Below, one piece after another: positions 11,364 through 23,505 of a stretch of DNA of 64,000 nucleotides. The notes beneath the pieces are model-generated. The model was not told the DNA's origin, made no database searches, and saw only the letters and a list, made by a program, of their open reading frames with translations. The stretch comes from Rhodamnia argentea. Taxonomy: Eukaryota > Streptophyta > Magnoliopsida > Myrtales > Myrtaceae. The position numbers were made by a program, and so were the translations under genes. The DNA lies in NCBI RefSeq assembly GCF_020921035.1, contig NC_063154.1, forward strand, positions 15,473,861-15,537,860. Direction: 5' to 3'. The number at the start of each line of letters is the position of its first letter. Position 1 is the stretch's first letter.

Positions 11364-12263
11364 TCATATCTTTACCTGATTCACGCATGATTTCGAATCA
11401 ATGACTTTGCTCTGTTTAAGTTCCATAAAGTCCTTGTAATTCACCGAGATTTTCGTGGCTTGGTTGTCCTCGCCTTCCACCAGCTGCTCTGCTGGCACGA
11501 CGACAGTGTCGGGCAATGGTCCGGCATTGAAAGGGATCGATATCCTTGTAGCCCTGTCGTTCACAACAGCTTGATGCAGAACACTCTTGTATTTCCCATA
11601 GCTCATAATCTAGCACAGTTGAAAAGTGTCACAAAAGGAATTAGTTTCCAAGAAGCTTGATCTGTTCAATGGGAGAAACAAGAGTAAATCACAAAGATTT
11701 GTATCGGCTTTTTAACAAATTAATATCTGGTTAAAGAAACAAAGACAATAGAGTGTGTTTCAACAAATTTTTACACAACTGTATGTACTATAGTTCTATG
11801 TCTAATAACAATGTCCCTTCCACAAATACCTACATTGCATCTGCATCTATATTCCAAGGCACAGAGTAAATACCTAGATTTGATATTAATTGGACCACTC
11901 GTGCAAGATTAAGCATGGATCTCTGTATCTTTACCTCAAGCTGATCACCGTTGTTGACCACGAGCGCATTCGGAATGGGATCGACTTTGACCCACTTCCC
12001 ACCATGGTGCACTTGGAGGCCGCTAACTCCATTCTGCATGAGGATGGTCAACAGGCCACAGTCCGAGCGTGGGGGTAAGCCCGTAGTGAGTTCTGGCTGC
12101 GGGCACGGCGGATACAGATTCGCTGCTAAAATCTGGTGGCTTTAATCCGTGTTCATTTCCTCGTCGACGTAGCCCGGTTCAAGTCCTAGGCTCTCCGATA
12201 TACCCTTGAGCAGTTCCCTAGCCAATTTCTGGACCGCCCTGCAGTACTCAGCTGAAAACTTCG
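11364..12263 (-). pseudogene. 2-oxoglutarate/Fe(II)-dependent dioxygenase, dead
   Basis: Two exons of a plant 2-oxoglutarate-dependent dioxygenase, read on the - strand. The first (12263 down to 11935) encodes the region from KFSAEYCRAVQKLARELLKG through [14 protein letters not shown] to [12 protein letters not shown]. The second (11609 down to 11364) runs from MSYGKYKSVLHQAVVNDRA to SCVNQVKI. Splice sites are good: donor gag|gtaaag at 11934, acceptors ag|at at 11609 and ag|cg at 12263. It is dead for three reasons. A TAA interrupts EEMNTD-stop-SHQIL. The iron-binding HxD reads RSD, with the His lost. The N-terminal exon is not found upstream. The second iron His (VLHQ) and the RIS motif for 2-oxoglutarate remain. 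Such enzymes hydroxylate or desaturate specialised metabolites. Confidence 0.88.
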
Positions 12264-12469
12264 CTGCAACAAACATTGCATTCATTCATCAGAGGGAATG
12301 CCGCGGTGCAGTTCTTTTCATCTTTAGGGATTTCACAAGTTTCTATCACTCAGTCCGGGGTATTACCAATTGTTTTGCTCTATCAAGTTGAATCCACACT
12401 TTGCTTTTTTTTTTTTTTTTCTAGGCGTACAAAATTGTTCTTGTTCGACATCAAGATGATCCAAAATAA

Positions 12470-12640
12470 TGCTATCCTAACCTATGTAGCACCGACACGA
12501 CACGAGACACGAGACACGTCACGACACGACACGCCGACCTGTGATTTCTCAAAAAATAGAGAATTTCGACACTTTGGGACACGTGGCATAATAAATAAAT
12601 ATTTTTTATATATGCGTGATAAATTATTACTTTTTATGAT
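12470..12640 (+). repeat. Dispersed repeat with CGACACG-rich head, copy 1
   Basis: Starts with alternating cgacacgaga-type units (12490-12535). Then come gaatttcgacactttgggacacgtggcataataaat and an AT-rich tail. The same order of motifs appears in the opposite orientation at 22290-22510, so this is a dispersed element, probably a transposon end. Confidence 0.6.
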
Positions 12641-12936
12641 TTCATATCTTAAGTCTCATAAAATACCGAACTTGAATGAAATCAAGAAGGTACCAACAAT
12701 AACAACAACCTAGAAAATTATTCCATCAGACATCCATTGATTTTTTTTTATGGAAATAAAAAAAAATTAAAGAAAGAGAGCAAATAGAAAAGAAAATATT
12801 TTCCAAAAGATAATATTTTAAAAGGAAATGACAAAAAAGGGGGAGGAGGGTAGGAAGGAAATATTATTTTTTGGGATCTCATAGGTCCCTATCAGTTATA
12901 AATTAGGGAAGTGTAAAGAGCTGTCATCACCCCCTC

Positions 12937-13328
12937 TGTTGAGGTTAATGTTTTGTATTCTGTTATCCAAGATATTATGAGGCGGTTCCGAAAGGCCCTC
13001 GCGACCGAACAACACGGGGGTCCCGCTCGGTTATAGAAGGATTTCTATGGGAAAATTAAATATTTTAGGCTATGTGGGCAATTTTGTAATTTGTGCCGTG
13101 TAGGGTTTCGCTATATATATTTAGAGCGAAACAGGTCTCTATTATATAGAGAGTGTGTGAGAAAGAGCGGCTGTACACTTTTCTACGTTATTAGTGAAAT
13201 AGATCTCATTTCCTCGTAGACGTAGGTAGGCGGAACATCTCCGCTGTCGAACCACGTAAATTCTTGTGTTGTGCAAATTTTCATTACTTTCTTGCATCGT
13301 TGATATGATCGAATTAAGATATTCGACA
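12937..13328 (+). mobile_element. Copia solo LTR with perfect TSD
   Basis: A 392-bp LTR beginning TGTTGAGG and ending ATTCGACA, flanked on both sides by the 5-bp direct repeat CCCTC (12932-12936 and 13329-13333). The 3' part has the copia-LTR phrases 'cctcgtagacgtaggtaggcggaac' in order and 'gaaccacgtaaattcttgtg', typical of the leader after the poly-A signal. No internal sequence is present, so it was left by LTR-LTR recombination. Confidence 0.82.
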
Positions 13329-13333
13329 CCCTC

Positions 13334-15514
13334 CCTCAAGAAAACAACACCTCTCTCTCTCTACTTTCTCTCTCATCTGCACATCACAACACCACACATG
13401 TTTCCTCCATTGACGAACCTTCCCTCGTGCGCCTCTCTTTTGCTTTCAGTTTCCACGAGATGAGCTCTATTTTCGTCTAGCTTCGCTGTCGATCTTCACC
13501 TAATGAGCTACCACCCATTATCCTTTGAATGAGGCGACCTGAGGCGAGGCATGAGGGTGTGCGAGGGAGGAGAAGAAAAGGGTCGCAAATTTACGGTCCC
13601 GTTTCGTAGGCCAAATGTTGACGGAATTTGCTCAAATTTGAGTATGTTGTTCGTGAGGCCGAGATCTACGAGTTGATCGGTTTCATTCGTTGAAATTCAT
13701 CTCCGAATTCTCCAATCGCGGTTAGGGTTTTCTTGCCCTCTTTTGTCTTGTTTCACCTTTTTGGTGAGAAAACGCCCATGTAATGTTGATGTTGAGCTTC
13801 TAGTGTGTAATTGAGAGAAACATTTTGTGTGTCTACTATTCTTGGTGATTAGTGAAAGTTTTTTGACCGAACGTGATTTTTTCCCGTTTTGGGTTTTTCA
13901 TGTAAATCTTGGTATACTGTCTCTTTATCATTATGCTATCATATTTACATGTTGCGAGATTGTTTTTGCTAGATATATATTGTTGGTTGTTGCTAGATAA
14001 TATCGGTGTAGTTACGATGGGAGACTTTGATCCTGGATTGGCTTAGTTTGTGCCGAAGTGCTGCCCATTTTTACCCAACACGGAGTTATGATTGTCCCCA
14101 TTCAAGAAATAAAAGTGTCATTATATATATATATATATACATATATATACACATATATATAGGGTGAGACCTTGTGGAAAAAGAAATCTTAAATTCATTT
14201 TTCTCTGCCGGCAAGCTAGCTTTACGTTAACGACTAGATCTATTATCATTTTTTGCATGTCACACGGAAATTTACAGTTGATGAAGATTTTTCCTAATTT
14301 ATGACCTACCATACGGTCTGTTATATAAACGATCAGTCATTAATGAATCAATTAATTAGAAGTGAGGTCACAGCCCAGAAACTCAAAATCCTTTGTTGAT
14401 TTTCAAGCCGTCCTCGTCTGAGATCTACGTGAGAAAACACTGTTTATCTCATGGTCTTGATTATAATTGCGGTGCACCGTTATTTATGAAAAGTTTTACT
14501 ATTGACCGAAATCTTCTCAACTTAAAGAATTAAGGCTCCTCTTGTATTATATATACTAGTTCCTCGGAATTTTGCTCTCGGTCGCACTAAGTACATGGAC
14601 GTATTTTTTCCCGCTTGAAATTAGATATATTTTTCGAAAATAATGATCAAACTACTCAAAAAATTTCAAAGGAGAAAGATCTTAGAGCATGCATTCTTTT
14701 CCGCTTAAGACGTTCTCACTTTCATTTGAATGTGCTTATTGCTCGTGAACAAAGGAGGGCTTTAAGATGCAACAGACCCCATCATGAACGTAATTTAATA
14801 GATGTGTTGCTCAAGCCTCTTCGCCAAATTCTAATAAAGCAGTGTAGGAAATAGAAGTAGAACGCATACGATGCGTATTATGCACACACATTGTCCAGTG
14901 TGTTCAACAGAAAAGTGAAAATCTAATGATAGGGATGAAATTAATGAAATGGAGAAGGGATTCCTTCGTTGATTTTGGACAGGAAAAGTGTAAGTACTGT
15001 GATTAAACTCGCGAGAAAAGTAAATGGTACGAGGAATTCAAAGGTGCCTGGAAGGTGAACTCATAGGAAACTTAAAGAGAAAAAGAAAATTTGCAAGAGC
15101 GGGTGCTCCGCAATTGCTTAAGTGATCCCTTTATAGAGATTACAATGTTAGTACTTATATCGCATTAATGGCAGGTAATTACAATCACTTATACATTTTG
15201 AATCGGTAAATAACTTTGTCGCACTGCCTATAATTGTTGATATATATTTGCATTTTCTGAGATTCTAGACATGATTTAATCATAGGAAGTTACAAATCCC
15301 TCAATTGAAGGGTAGGAAATGCCCAATATACAAAGTAGCTGGAGGTTCGCCAATGACGTGGCATGAAATTGTGACAGCATGGAAGACATGGTAAAAAAAA
15401 AAAAAAATCGCCATTAGAGAGAGAGAGGAAAGAGTCATTGATAAAATGATGTCAACCTAATTGAAAGTTGGGTCATAAACTAGTTTCCTAACCCATATGA
15501 TTAGGTGAATTAGT
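13334..15514. other. Intergenic; possible decayed LTR sequence
   Basis: The part 13700-13920 ends in a copia-LTR-like phrase (cccgttttgggtttttcatgtaaatc), suggesting another worn LTR, but I could not fix its ends. 14119-14161 is an AT/AC microsatellite. An open stretch at 14615-14854 (79 codons) matches nothing I know and has no supporting features. No gene called. Confidence 0.4.
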
Positions 15515-16260
15515 ACATGGGTTAGGTGGGAAAATTACCAAAACAGTTCTAAGCCTATTACAATTATGTAAATTCGGTCTTGAACATTTTGCATTTATAC
15601 AGATTCAATCTATTTGGCCGGCCAGAGCCGACATAAAGTTTTTTATGTCCAAATGTCAATTTTATTTCAAAAAATGTAAAAAACAATAAGGCGAAATCAT
15701 AAATAAAAAAGGAGAAACGGGTGAGGAGGGCAGCCCTCCTCGCCGCCACACCCCCCCCTCGGTAGCCGGGAAGGGCCAACAAGGGTAGGGGATGGTCGGT
15801 GGGGGTCACCAGGCCCGGCCAGGGTCCAGTGACTCTCGCTTAGATCCGGGTGAGGCCCGGGACCTTTGACCCGATCCGGGGATCACCCGGATCTAGGCGA
15901 GGGTTAGGCTCCGTTAGTAGGGTCATCGATCCCTAGGCGAGGCCCAACCATCCCCCACCCTCGTTGGCCCTTCCCGATGATGGTGGGGCAGATGCGGCGA
16001 GGGCTGCCTTCTTCTCCTTTGTTTTTAAAAAAATTACTTTATTTTTGAATTTTATCTAAATAAAATTGAAATTAAAAATCAAATATGGATAAAAAATATC
16101 TACATTAGTGTCGGCAGGGTCACGTCGGCTCCGACTAACGAAATAGATTGAATTGGCCCAAATTCAAAATATTTATGACTAAATTGACAAAAAAAAAAAA
16201 GTTTTAGAACCGAATTGACACAATTGCAATAGATTTACCATTTTTTTTTTGTAATTCTCC
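15515..16260. mobile_element. MULE-like non-autonomous element with 9-bp TSD
   Basis: About 746 bp with long imperfect inverted ends. The left has ggaaaattaccaaaacag ... aattcggtcttgaacatttt; the right, read inward, has ggagaattacaaaaaa ... caattcggttctaaaac. A perfect 9-bp direct repeat TGAATTAGT occurs at 15506-15514 and 16261-16269, the duplication length expected for Mutator-like elements. About 14 extra bases lie between the left copy and the start of the inverted repeat. The GC-rich middle (15720-16010) is not a recognisable gene. Confidence 0.68.
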
Positions 16261-16269
16261 TGAATTAGT

Positions 16270-17264
16270 TATATAATAATCAAATAGGTCATAAATGAGT
16301 TTAAACATAACATTGATATTAAATAGGTTATAAATGGGTTATAAATGTATTTACAATTCAATTAGACTCAACCCACCACTCTCACCCTCACTCGATCTCG
16401 CTTTCACCTAGTCCGTACTCTTACCTCAATTTGGGTCTTAGTAATATAGAAGTGATTTATGAATATGGATTGGGTATATTGTATTGCAATAAATAAATTA
16501 TAAGCGGATTAAATGGATCTATTCGGACCGGACTATTTATGACCCGACTTCGACAATCTTACTCTCCAAATCAATCATCACTTGTCAGTTCGCTACTCAT
16601 CTCCCCGCACTGTTTCGAATGTCTCTTCCACAAACCCTAGACAACCACCAAGTCCGTGGAAGCACCATCTCCGAGTTCACTCATCGACGCAATGTAAATG
16701 CTCCTACTCTACCCTTTTGTTTTTGCTCAAAGAACTGGTATCGATTCGGGCGTTTGAATGTCGATCTTGGATTAGAATCGGAGGATGGTGTGATCTTCGA
16801 GAATGTTAGACCTAATGGTGTTGTGGTGCTTGGTTTTTAAGCATCGATTGAAGTGGGTTTTCGCTTGCGATTTTGTTTTGAAGTGTTTTTAGTTTGCTTT
16901 CCGTGTTATCGGTGAACAGTGACCTCTTTGCAGCACCTGCACAGGCTAACAACCCATTGAAAACTGGCCAGGCCCAGATATATCTCTCCCCTGAAAAGCA
17001 TTCCAAAACTTAGAGATGAGATTGCAAAATTCAGAGCATGCCACGTCACAAGTGTACGAGTTTAGAAATTCTGGTGACCCAAAAATTTTTTTGGATAAAT
17101 TTATAAGTGTATCAGTTTGAGATTTTTTGCGATACTAATCTTATATATATATGGCTGCTTTAAGTATTAAAAAAGAAGATTATCATGCAGTTTCCATCCA
17201 CTCGTACAGAAGAGACAAAGTAAATATGGAGCAGAATAAGATAAAAAATGATCTAATCATATAA
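16270..17264. other. Intergenic; no gene called
   Basis: An open stretch at 16619-16840 (73 codons starting MSLPQTLDNHQ) shows no family I recognise and has no supporting context. The rest is AT-rich with no clear structure. Confidence 0.35.
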
Positions 17265-18889
17265 ACATAAGGGTGCGTTTCAAGGTGTGAAGTGGGAGTA
17301 GCTCTTTCGAAGGGATACGCTTCGATATATCGAGGTGAAATGTAGAAGAAGGGAGTGAAGCACAATGGTAGGCTTCCCAGGGAGAAATTCGGATTCGGCA
17401 AGAATCTCATTTTTTTTTTGGTAGTACAATGGGAGAATTGATCCAAAAATTCGATAAGGAACCACTGACATCCGCTACATAGTAAACCACCTCTATCTCG
17501 AGTTAATGTCGCATCAAGAGGAAAGTCAGCCCTCTCATTTCAACACAGGTTGGTCACACTTCCCTTTATGCCTGTTTTGTAATTGTTTTTTGAAAAACTG
17601 AAATATAATGCATGCTTTAACAAGTTGGAGATTTTAGCACCTTTCTCCCGACTTAAATTGTTCGCTCGCAATAAGCATATGGAGCAATTAAAAGAAATGA
17701 AAAGAAGCCATAATTTTTTTTTTTTGTTGGGAATAATTGGCAATACATTGAAATTCATATGAAACATTTTTTTCACTTGAAATAGGGTAGATTTTGCCAC
17801 AATGATGAGCATATCATTCTAAATGCACGCAAAAATTTCAAAAGAAAAGATGAAGACAAAGGGAGGAGAAATATCTTTTGACATATCTTTTTACTGTCGT
17901 TCCATCTTGTTTCAAGTCACCAAACATCGTATTAGTACACACGTAAGATCGTTTCCTAGTAATTTATTCAAGTTGTTCCAAGATCCCCACGATTCTCTCT
18001 CCATATCTCTTCCTTTGATTTGTTCTCTCTTTTCTTTCCGAAAACAAGCTCTTTCATTCATTAAAGAGCCCTATTACAACATAATATATAAGTTTCTGAA
18101 CATAAAATATTCCAAAAAGGCTAGTGAGGTGGTGAAGTTAACCAGCTAGATGGAAGGACATTCCGGCGGTGGGCTTTGCCGACCCAATTTGAAGCTTGAT
18201 TGGATTCCCGAGGGCAATAAACAACACTCACGGTTTTCAACTGGGCCAAACAATCCTGACATTCTTCAATGATGGAACGCGCGAACCATGCGCTTGAAGT
18301 TTTGCCCATGATCAGCTACTGTTAAGCTGTCACCTTCAATAATAGATCACAGATCGCAGCTACGGCGTCAAGTAGACGAACGCCAGTTTTGCAAATCCAG
18401 CCACCGGCAACCCACTCGAGTCACGGCAAACTCCGGCAACAGCTCCTTTTGCAGCTCCCTCCAAACTACGAGTTCTGTCTTGAATTTTTCTCTGGAAGTG
18501 TCAGTATTTGTTGGACAATAATTATAAAAATCAGTTTTAGTTTTATCCAGCGGGAATTTATCTTGTGGAGTTCTCATGGATTGTGAGGTTTAAAAGGCAT
18601 CAGGACTCCGGTTTGATGGCGCAATCGCTTGAACAAGCCGGGGGAAAGTAATTCCTTGCAACTCCACAGGTCCAGCAGGAACGGTCCAACTTTGATCGGA
18701 TCGAGAAGATGAACTTAATTGAATGCAAGAACCTGCCCAGGAACCTCTTGGGGTTGGCGCCGACGTCAGGAAATATTCAACTTAAAATCTGCGCCGGGGC
18801 TGCTCATATAGGCCTACAACCTAAACTGGACCGTTTTCACGAGCCTTAAAGGTACTTCATTATCTTGCAGGTAGCCCGAGCCTCTCGAC
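17265..18889. repeat. Spacer S1, copy 1 (segmental duplication)
   Basis: Matches 32516-34880 almost base for base apart from one large inserted LTR in the other copy. Landmarks are aggtgtgaagtgggagtagc near 17283, gcaattaaaagaaatgaaaag near 17685, and ggacaataattataaaaatc near 18512. It continues on its right through the hAT MITE at 18890-19417 into the BAHD remnant at 19.69 kb, the same order as S1 copy 2 before the 40.4-kb BAHD locus. Confidence 0.9.
18121..18360 (-). pseudogene. RNase H-like fragment in spacer S1
   Basis: On the - strand, reading toward lower coordinates, the stretch has IIEGDSLTV (near 18345-18320). A different frame then has CLAQLKTVSVVYCPRESNQA and a tail LPSSWLTSPP (18309-18121). 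This order is typical of the RNase H-like domain found at the end of plant LINE-type retrotransposons and domesticated relatives. Frame changes show it is decayed. The second S1 copy holds the same fragment, split by the solo LTR at 33494-34200. Confidence 0.5.
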
Positions 18890-19417
18890 TAGGGTTTAGC
18901 AGTTCTAGGTGGTTGGAACAGATTCCTTATTTTTTGTAATCTGAAACCTATTCTACATATTCTGAAACCTGAAATCTACCGACATAGGTTCGAGGGTCTA
19001 CCTAGGTTCTACATGTATTTTTAACTGAATTATTACAATGATCATCGCGTTTAATGACCATCACTTGCCGCCACAATCTACTAATCATAACTCATATTTA
19101 GATAAAAAAAAATATGAAATATTAATAAAGTAAAAGTCTCAATCATAAATATTATTGGAAACAGAAGCTCGGATTACCGGCTCCAAATTACACGCTCAAT
19201 GAAATACCGTAGGATCGGGCAATGACACATTACCAAGAATCCCAAAAACTTGTTGCAGGTTCTAGGTTATAGGTAAGTGGTACCCGGAACATGGAACCTA
19301 CCTGCCGGAACAGGTTCTTCAATTTTTTTTAATCTGGAACCTATCCTGTAAACCTTGAAATGTGGAGCTAGACAGGTTTCGATTTCAGGTTCTACCCTGA
19401 AATCATGCTTACCCCTA
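18890..19417. mobile_element. hAT-type MITE in S1, copy 1
   Basis: 528 bp, starts TAGGGTTTAGC and ends with the inverse type gcttacccctA. It is flanked by ctctcgac (18882-18889) and ctctggac (19418-19425), an 8-bp target duplication with one mismatch. The interior repeats the phrases ggaacctacc and ggttc. It belongs to the same family as the elements at 20559, 25549, 39520, 42464 and the relic at 62473. Confidence 0.75.
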
Positions 19418-19689
19418 CTCTGGACTTGAGCTCTTGGATTATCAGACCTCTTAATCATTAAAAAAAAAATTAGTAGAGACATGCCCCGGATATTAATTTG
19501 ATGCTTATGCATCGAAAGATGTCTACACAGCCTGTCGCAAAGATCTCCGAATCACTTAAAAAAGTTAGTGCAGATCTGCCCCCTTCATTATTTTGATGTT
19601 TTTGCTTCGAAAGATATCTACACAGCCTGTCACAAAGGTAGATGAGAACCACACATTTGCTGCATTAATATATGTGGACTTGTTTTCTC

Positions 19690-20024
19690 TTCTTTGCTGG
19701 CTCAAGCCATCGAATCCGAGACTGAATCATTGCCGAAAGCTCGGCCTGTCCTTCATCGATGGCCTTTCGTTTTCCAATTATGTTGGGGTCGTTTTCTGCT
19801 GTCGAGCGCGTGGAAGAAGGCACGAGATCAATACTCTTCAGAGGCTTCGCTGCTTGGAGGAGTCGCTTTCCAAAACGCTTACCCTCTTTTACCCTCTAGC
19901 CTGTCGGTACGTTGAAGATGGGCTCTTCATCGACTGCAACGACCAAGGTGTAGAATTGATACAAGCCAAAGTGGATGGCACTCTAGATCAGCTCCTCTTG
20001 GGAGATGTTTACTGCACAGTCTGA
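19690..20024 (+). pseudogene. BAHD acyltransferase, doubly deleted copy
   Basis: Encodes only about 110 N-terminal codons of the 23.5/40.4-kb BAHD type, from SNPRLNHCRKLGLSFIDGLSF to DGTLDQLLLGDVY, then a stop at 20022-20024. Two deletions are visible by comparison with the 40.4-kb copy. One removed about 110 bp holding the start codon, joining ttgctggctcaa to gccatcgaatcc. The other removed roughly 1.1 kb, including the HxxxD and DFGWG coding parts, and joined gatgttta to the 3' flank (compare 25012-25020). It cannot make an enzyme. Confidence 0.9.
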
Positions 20025-22255
20025 TTCATTCTAGTCCATTCATCATCCTAAAAGCTTGTCAGAAGCCGCTCCATAGCTAGGCCTTCCGAGCCTTGCGACC
20101 ACTCTCCTCACTCATCTGATCTGATCATTATAAGCCCACTAGCTTCCAAGTAGTTTGTCCCCAAACCACACAGCTACTGGAGGGGATCCCACTTAGATAT
20201 TATATTGTGGCATTCTTGAATTAATTCACTCGAGGTATTATCTGTTTTTGGCTCATCCAAATCCGAGCCTCATGGTTTTGTCATTTAACATAAAAGTAAA
20301 CACTTTCCCAAAAGGTTACTTATCCTAATAGTGCTCTAGCCTGAGTGTGGTTAATTTTGGAATTTCAAAGCATAGCTTGTCGTTATGTCAAAAGGCGTCT
20401 CCATGAGCTATTTTCAATTTTCACATATATATCTCATAGTCGCACTCCCCTTGTTTAATGCATTTCTACCCCCTTCGTCATCCTAAAAGCCTATTAGAAA
20501 CCGCTCCTTGTCCAAGCCCTCTAACCTCGGCCACCACTCATAACTGGATCATTATCATTAGGGTAAGCATTGTTCAAAGATAGAATCGAGAGCCACAGAA
20601 TTGAATCAGTGGAAACAAGTTTAATTTCGGTTTCTATGGTATGCATAGTAAGTTATAGATTCCAAAAATTGAGAAACCGGTTCAGAAATGTGGGTTCCGA
20701 GTCCGGAATCTGGAAACTAGAACTTTGCACAAGTTTTTATATTTTTATTGTTCTATGTCTTCGCATAATCCAGTGATATTCTATGGAGATCAATGATGAA
20801 TGCATAATCTTGAACCAGTAGTCTAATCTTTTATTTACGAAGATATTCATGACCGAGACTTTTATTTTCTAAATATTTCATATTCTTCGTATGTCCAAAT
20901 ATGAGTTATGGTCATTGGATTATAGCTGAAAATTGTGGTCATTAGAAAAAAAATGATTCATCGCAAACGCTCATTTAAGAATATAGATGGAGCATGGATA
21001 GGCTCTAGAACCGACCCTAAAACCTATGAAAAAGTAGGTTTTAGGTTTAGGGCATTTAAGTTAGGTTTCCGATTTCAAAAATTAGAGATTCCGACCAGTA
21101 GGTTCAAGGTATTGGTTGGAACCCGGAATGAAACCGCTCACCCCTAATTATCACCCAAACCATTCAACTAAATAGCCCATGGTTACACGTGACCACTTGA
21201 TTAATCAAGTAACGAACAACCGCTCATTAGAATCCCCGTGTTTACAGTATAAAATTGTCGACCAATATTAAATTATGCCAAACGAATTGGCGGTTCGAGA
21301 GAATTAATTATAGTTAATGTGACGCACATTGGATTATAATACTACTTAATTTGAAGCACATCGAATTATGGAACTGCCATTTTCACATGCAATGCGAAAC
21401 TTGACGTACTAGTTGGAACCTACTTAATCTCTTTTGATCTCTTCACCCAAATTACCTCAAAACCAGTTTGTCATAATAGTTCGAACTAACATTAAAGATG
21501 CGTTTATTTTGCAAAAAATGAGCGATTTGGAAAACATTCTCTAGAAAATGATTGCTTACGTCGTTTAGAAAAATTAGTCAACGGAACGTGTTTCCATCAT
21601 CGATAACAATCTAAGCAATTATTTTTTTAAAAATATTTTTCAAATAGCTCATTTTTTCCCAGGCGGACGAATCCTAAATGAATCAGTAGTCGTCATTTGG
21701 CACTTGAGAGTGAAAAACTGCAATTAACCGCCACTCTCCATTACTTTGCGCTATCTAAGCGCAGTTAATCAATTGTCAAACGAAAACAAAATAGATTATG
21801 TAATCGCATGGTATCACGAGGAAACTATTTATCATTTTGAAAATTTCTAACGGGCATCACCGGTCCAATCTAAAGTTAATGACATGAGCGGGACGTCTCT
21901 TATATAGGATTGCAACTTGGTACGTAACTACTCTGGGCAGCACCCTTGGTTGCTTTAAGAATTAAAGAGAAAAAGCAAAAGGTTAAATCTCAAATAGGGT
22001 CAGGACATTAGTTGAATTCCCCTTCAGAATGGACTTTGTCTCAAATAAAATCGTGAAATAGGCAACTTAGTCTCAAAAGGCACCCTTAACACGCCGGGCC
22101 TCAACACTCGAGCATCTATGTTATCGGAGATCCCGGAGCACTTAGAGAGAGAAAGAGAGTACTATGGAGGAGGAAGAAAACGAGGTGAGGAAATGTTTCG
22201 TGAGATCATCAGAGATTTTGTTGGGCTTGGGCCCACCTATTTTTATTTTACAAAA
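20025..22255. repeat. Spacer S2, copy 1 (segmental duplication)
   Basis: Closely matches 25012-26965 and 41930-42543 plus 47724-49325. Shared landmarks are catcctaaaagcttgtcagaagc at its start, the hAT MITE, ggttcgagagaattaattatag near 21293, and gggcagcacccttggttgc near 21938. This copy and the 49-kb copy both keep the last part (gtcaggacattagttg to gggcccacctat), which the 26.9-kb copy has lost. Confidence 0.92.
20559..21146. mobile_element. hAT-type MITE in S2, copy 1
   Basis: 588 bp, left end TAGGGTAAGCA, right end (read inward) TAGGGGTGAGCGG. It is flanked by attatcat (20551-20558) and attatcac (21147-21154), 7 of 8 bases matching, an hAT-type duplication. No coding capacity. Confidence 0.8.
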
Positions 22256-22289
22256 TCATAATGATTATGGCAAGGCATCATTCTTTTTA

Positions 22290-22510
22290 CTTTATTATTA
22301 TTATTTTTTTAGGAAGATGACTTTTGGGGTTAAACATGGCAGGAAGTTTCTAAATAATCTATTTATTTATCATGCAAGTAAAAATATATATTTAACATAC
22401 AATGTGTCCTAACGTGTCGAAATCTTTTATTTTTGATAAATAACGTGTTAGTATGTCGTATCGTGTATCGTGTGTCGCATGTTGCGTGTCGCGTGTCGAT
22501 ATCGGTATTG
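22290..22510 (-). repeat. Dispersed repeat with CGACACG-rich head, copy 2
   Basis: Reverse-complement counterpart of 12470-12640. The head of cgtgtcgcgtgt-type units lies at 22440-22500, preceded on the + strand by gtgtcctaacgtgtcgaaat and an AT-rich tail. It lies in a segment absent from the other S2 copies, so it probably arrived after the duplication or was lost from the others. Confidence 0.55.
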
Positions 22511-22729
22511 CTTAGCTTATGTACGAGATATATCAACACGATCGAGAAAAAATTAGGTATACTAGTGGTGGTACCTCATTATTCACTCTGTGATACGTGT
22601 CCATAATGGGTTCACTTGGCAAAATTTTCCTCTCTCCTTAGTTATGTTCTCTCTTCTCTCGCTGTTTTCTTCGGCAAATATTAGGTACACTAGTAGTGCC
22701 ACTTCATTAGCTCATGCACTGCGACACTA

Positions 22730-23275
22730 CGGGTCTATTTGATAACGTTTCCGATTCTCTACTTTTATGTTTTTTGGTTCCTCGGAATAGAAAAAGAATA
22801 GAAATCCGTTTGTGTACGCTAATTGGTTTTTGTTCCCGCGAATAGAAACAAGAATTAAAAAAAAATTAATTTCTCTGTTCCGGAAAACAAAAAGAAAAAT
22901 AATTTTATTTTAGAAAAACAAGCTCAATGTAACTTAATACTCGTCTTTACAACTACGAATCCATTGTCAGTATCTAGTTGCCATCGCCAATCGTTGTTGC
23001 CGATATCCAATTGCCTCCATCGCCACCGCATTGCACGGTCACCAATAGCTACCGTCACTTCCTCCCACCTCCATTGGTATTTTTATAATTAAATAGTATG
23101 AGAATAAAAATTTTTAAGGTCATATCAAACGCATTTCTATCATTTTTCTATTCTGGGAGCAAAATTTTTGTGAAGTTATCAAATGTATTTTTCTGTTTAG
23201 AAATAATTCTTTAGAACTTCATAAATTATTTTCGAGAACAGAAACATTATCTGGGCACCCTTATAGAGCCCGTGA
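22730..23275. mobile_element. MITE-like TIR element before the 23.5-kb BAHD locus
   Basis: The left end gggtctatttgataacgttt and the right end, read inward gggtgcccagataatgtttc, form imperfect inverted repeats about 60 bp long (gataacgtttc, ttctg, gaatag-rich). The same element stands at 27000-27555 before the next BAHD gene. The target duplication is not clear. GC-rich middle with cca/tcg repeats. Confidence 0.55.
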
Positions 23276-23505
23276 TAAAGGTCTCCGACACACCACAGAC
23301 ATGCCCATGCGCGCCCCCGACATTATTGTGATGCTTATGCACCGAAAGATGTCTACGGCACAGTCGACGAGACATCACACATTTCCTCCACCGATAATGC
23401 AGACTTGTTGTATCTTCTTTTCTGGCTTATCACCTTAACATGTGCATGAAGTTGATCTGTTGAAACACTCAAACAAGTACCGAAGAGATCGACAGTGTAT
23501 CAAAC

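Noticed and set aside
22164-22412. Open frame starting MEEEENEVRKCFVRSSEI, also at 49239
   Set aside because: Its apparent conservation is due to the S2 duplication. Downstream sequences differ completely and no gene structure follows.
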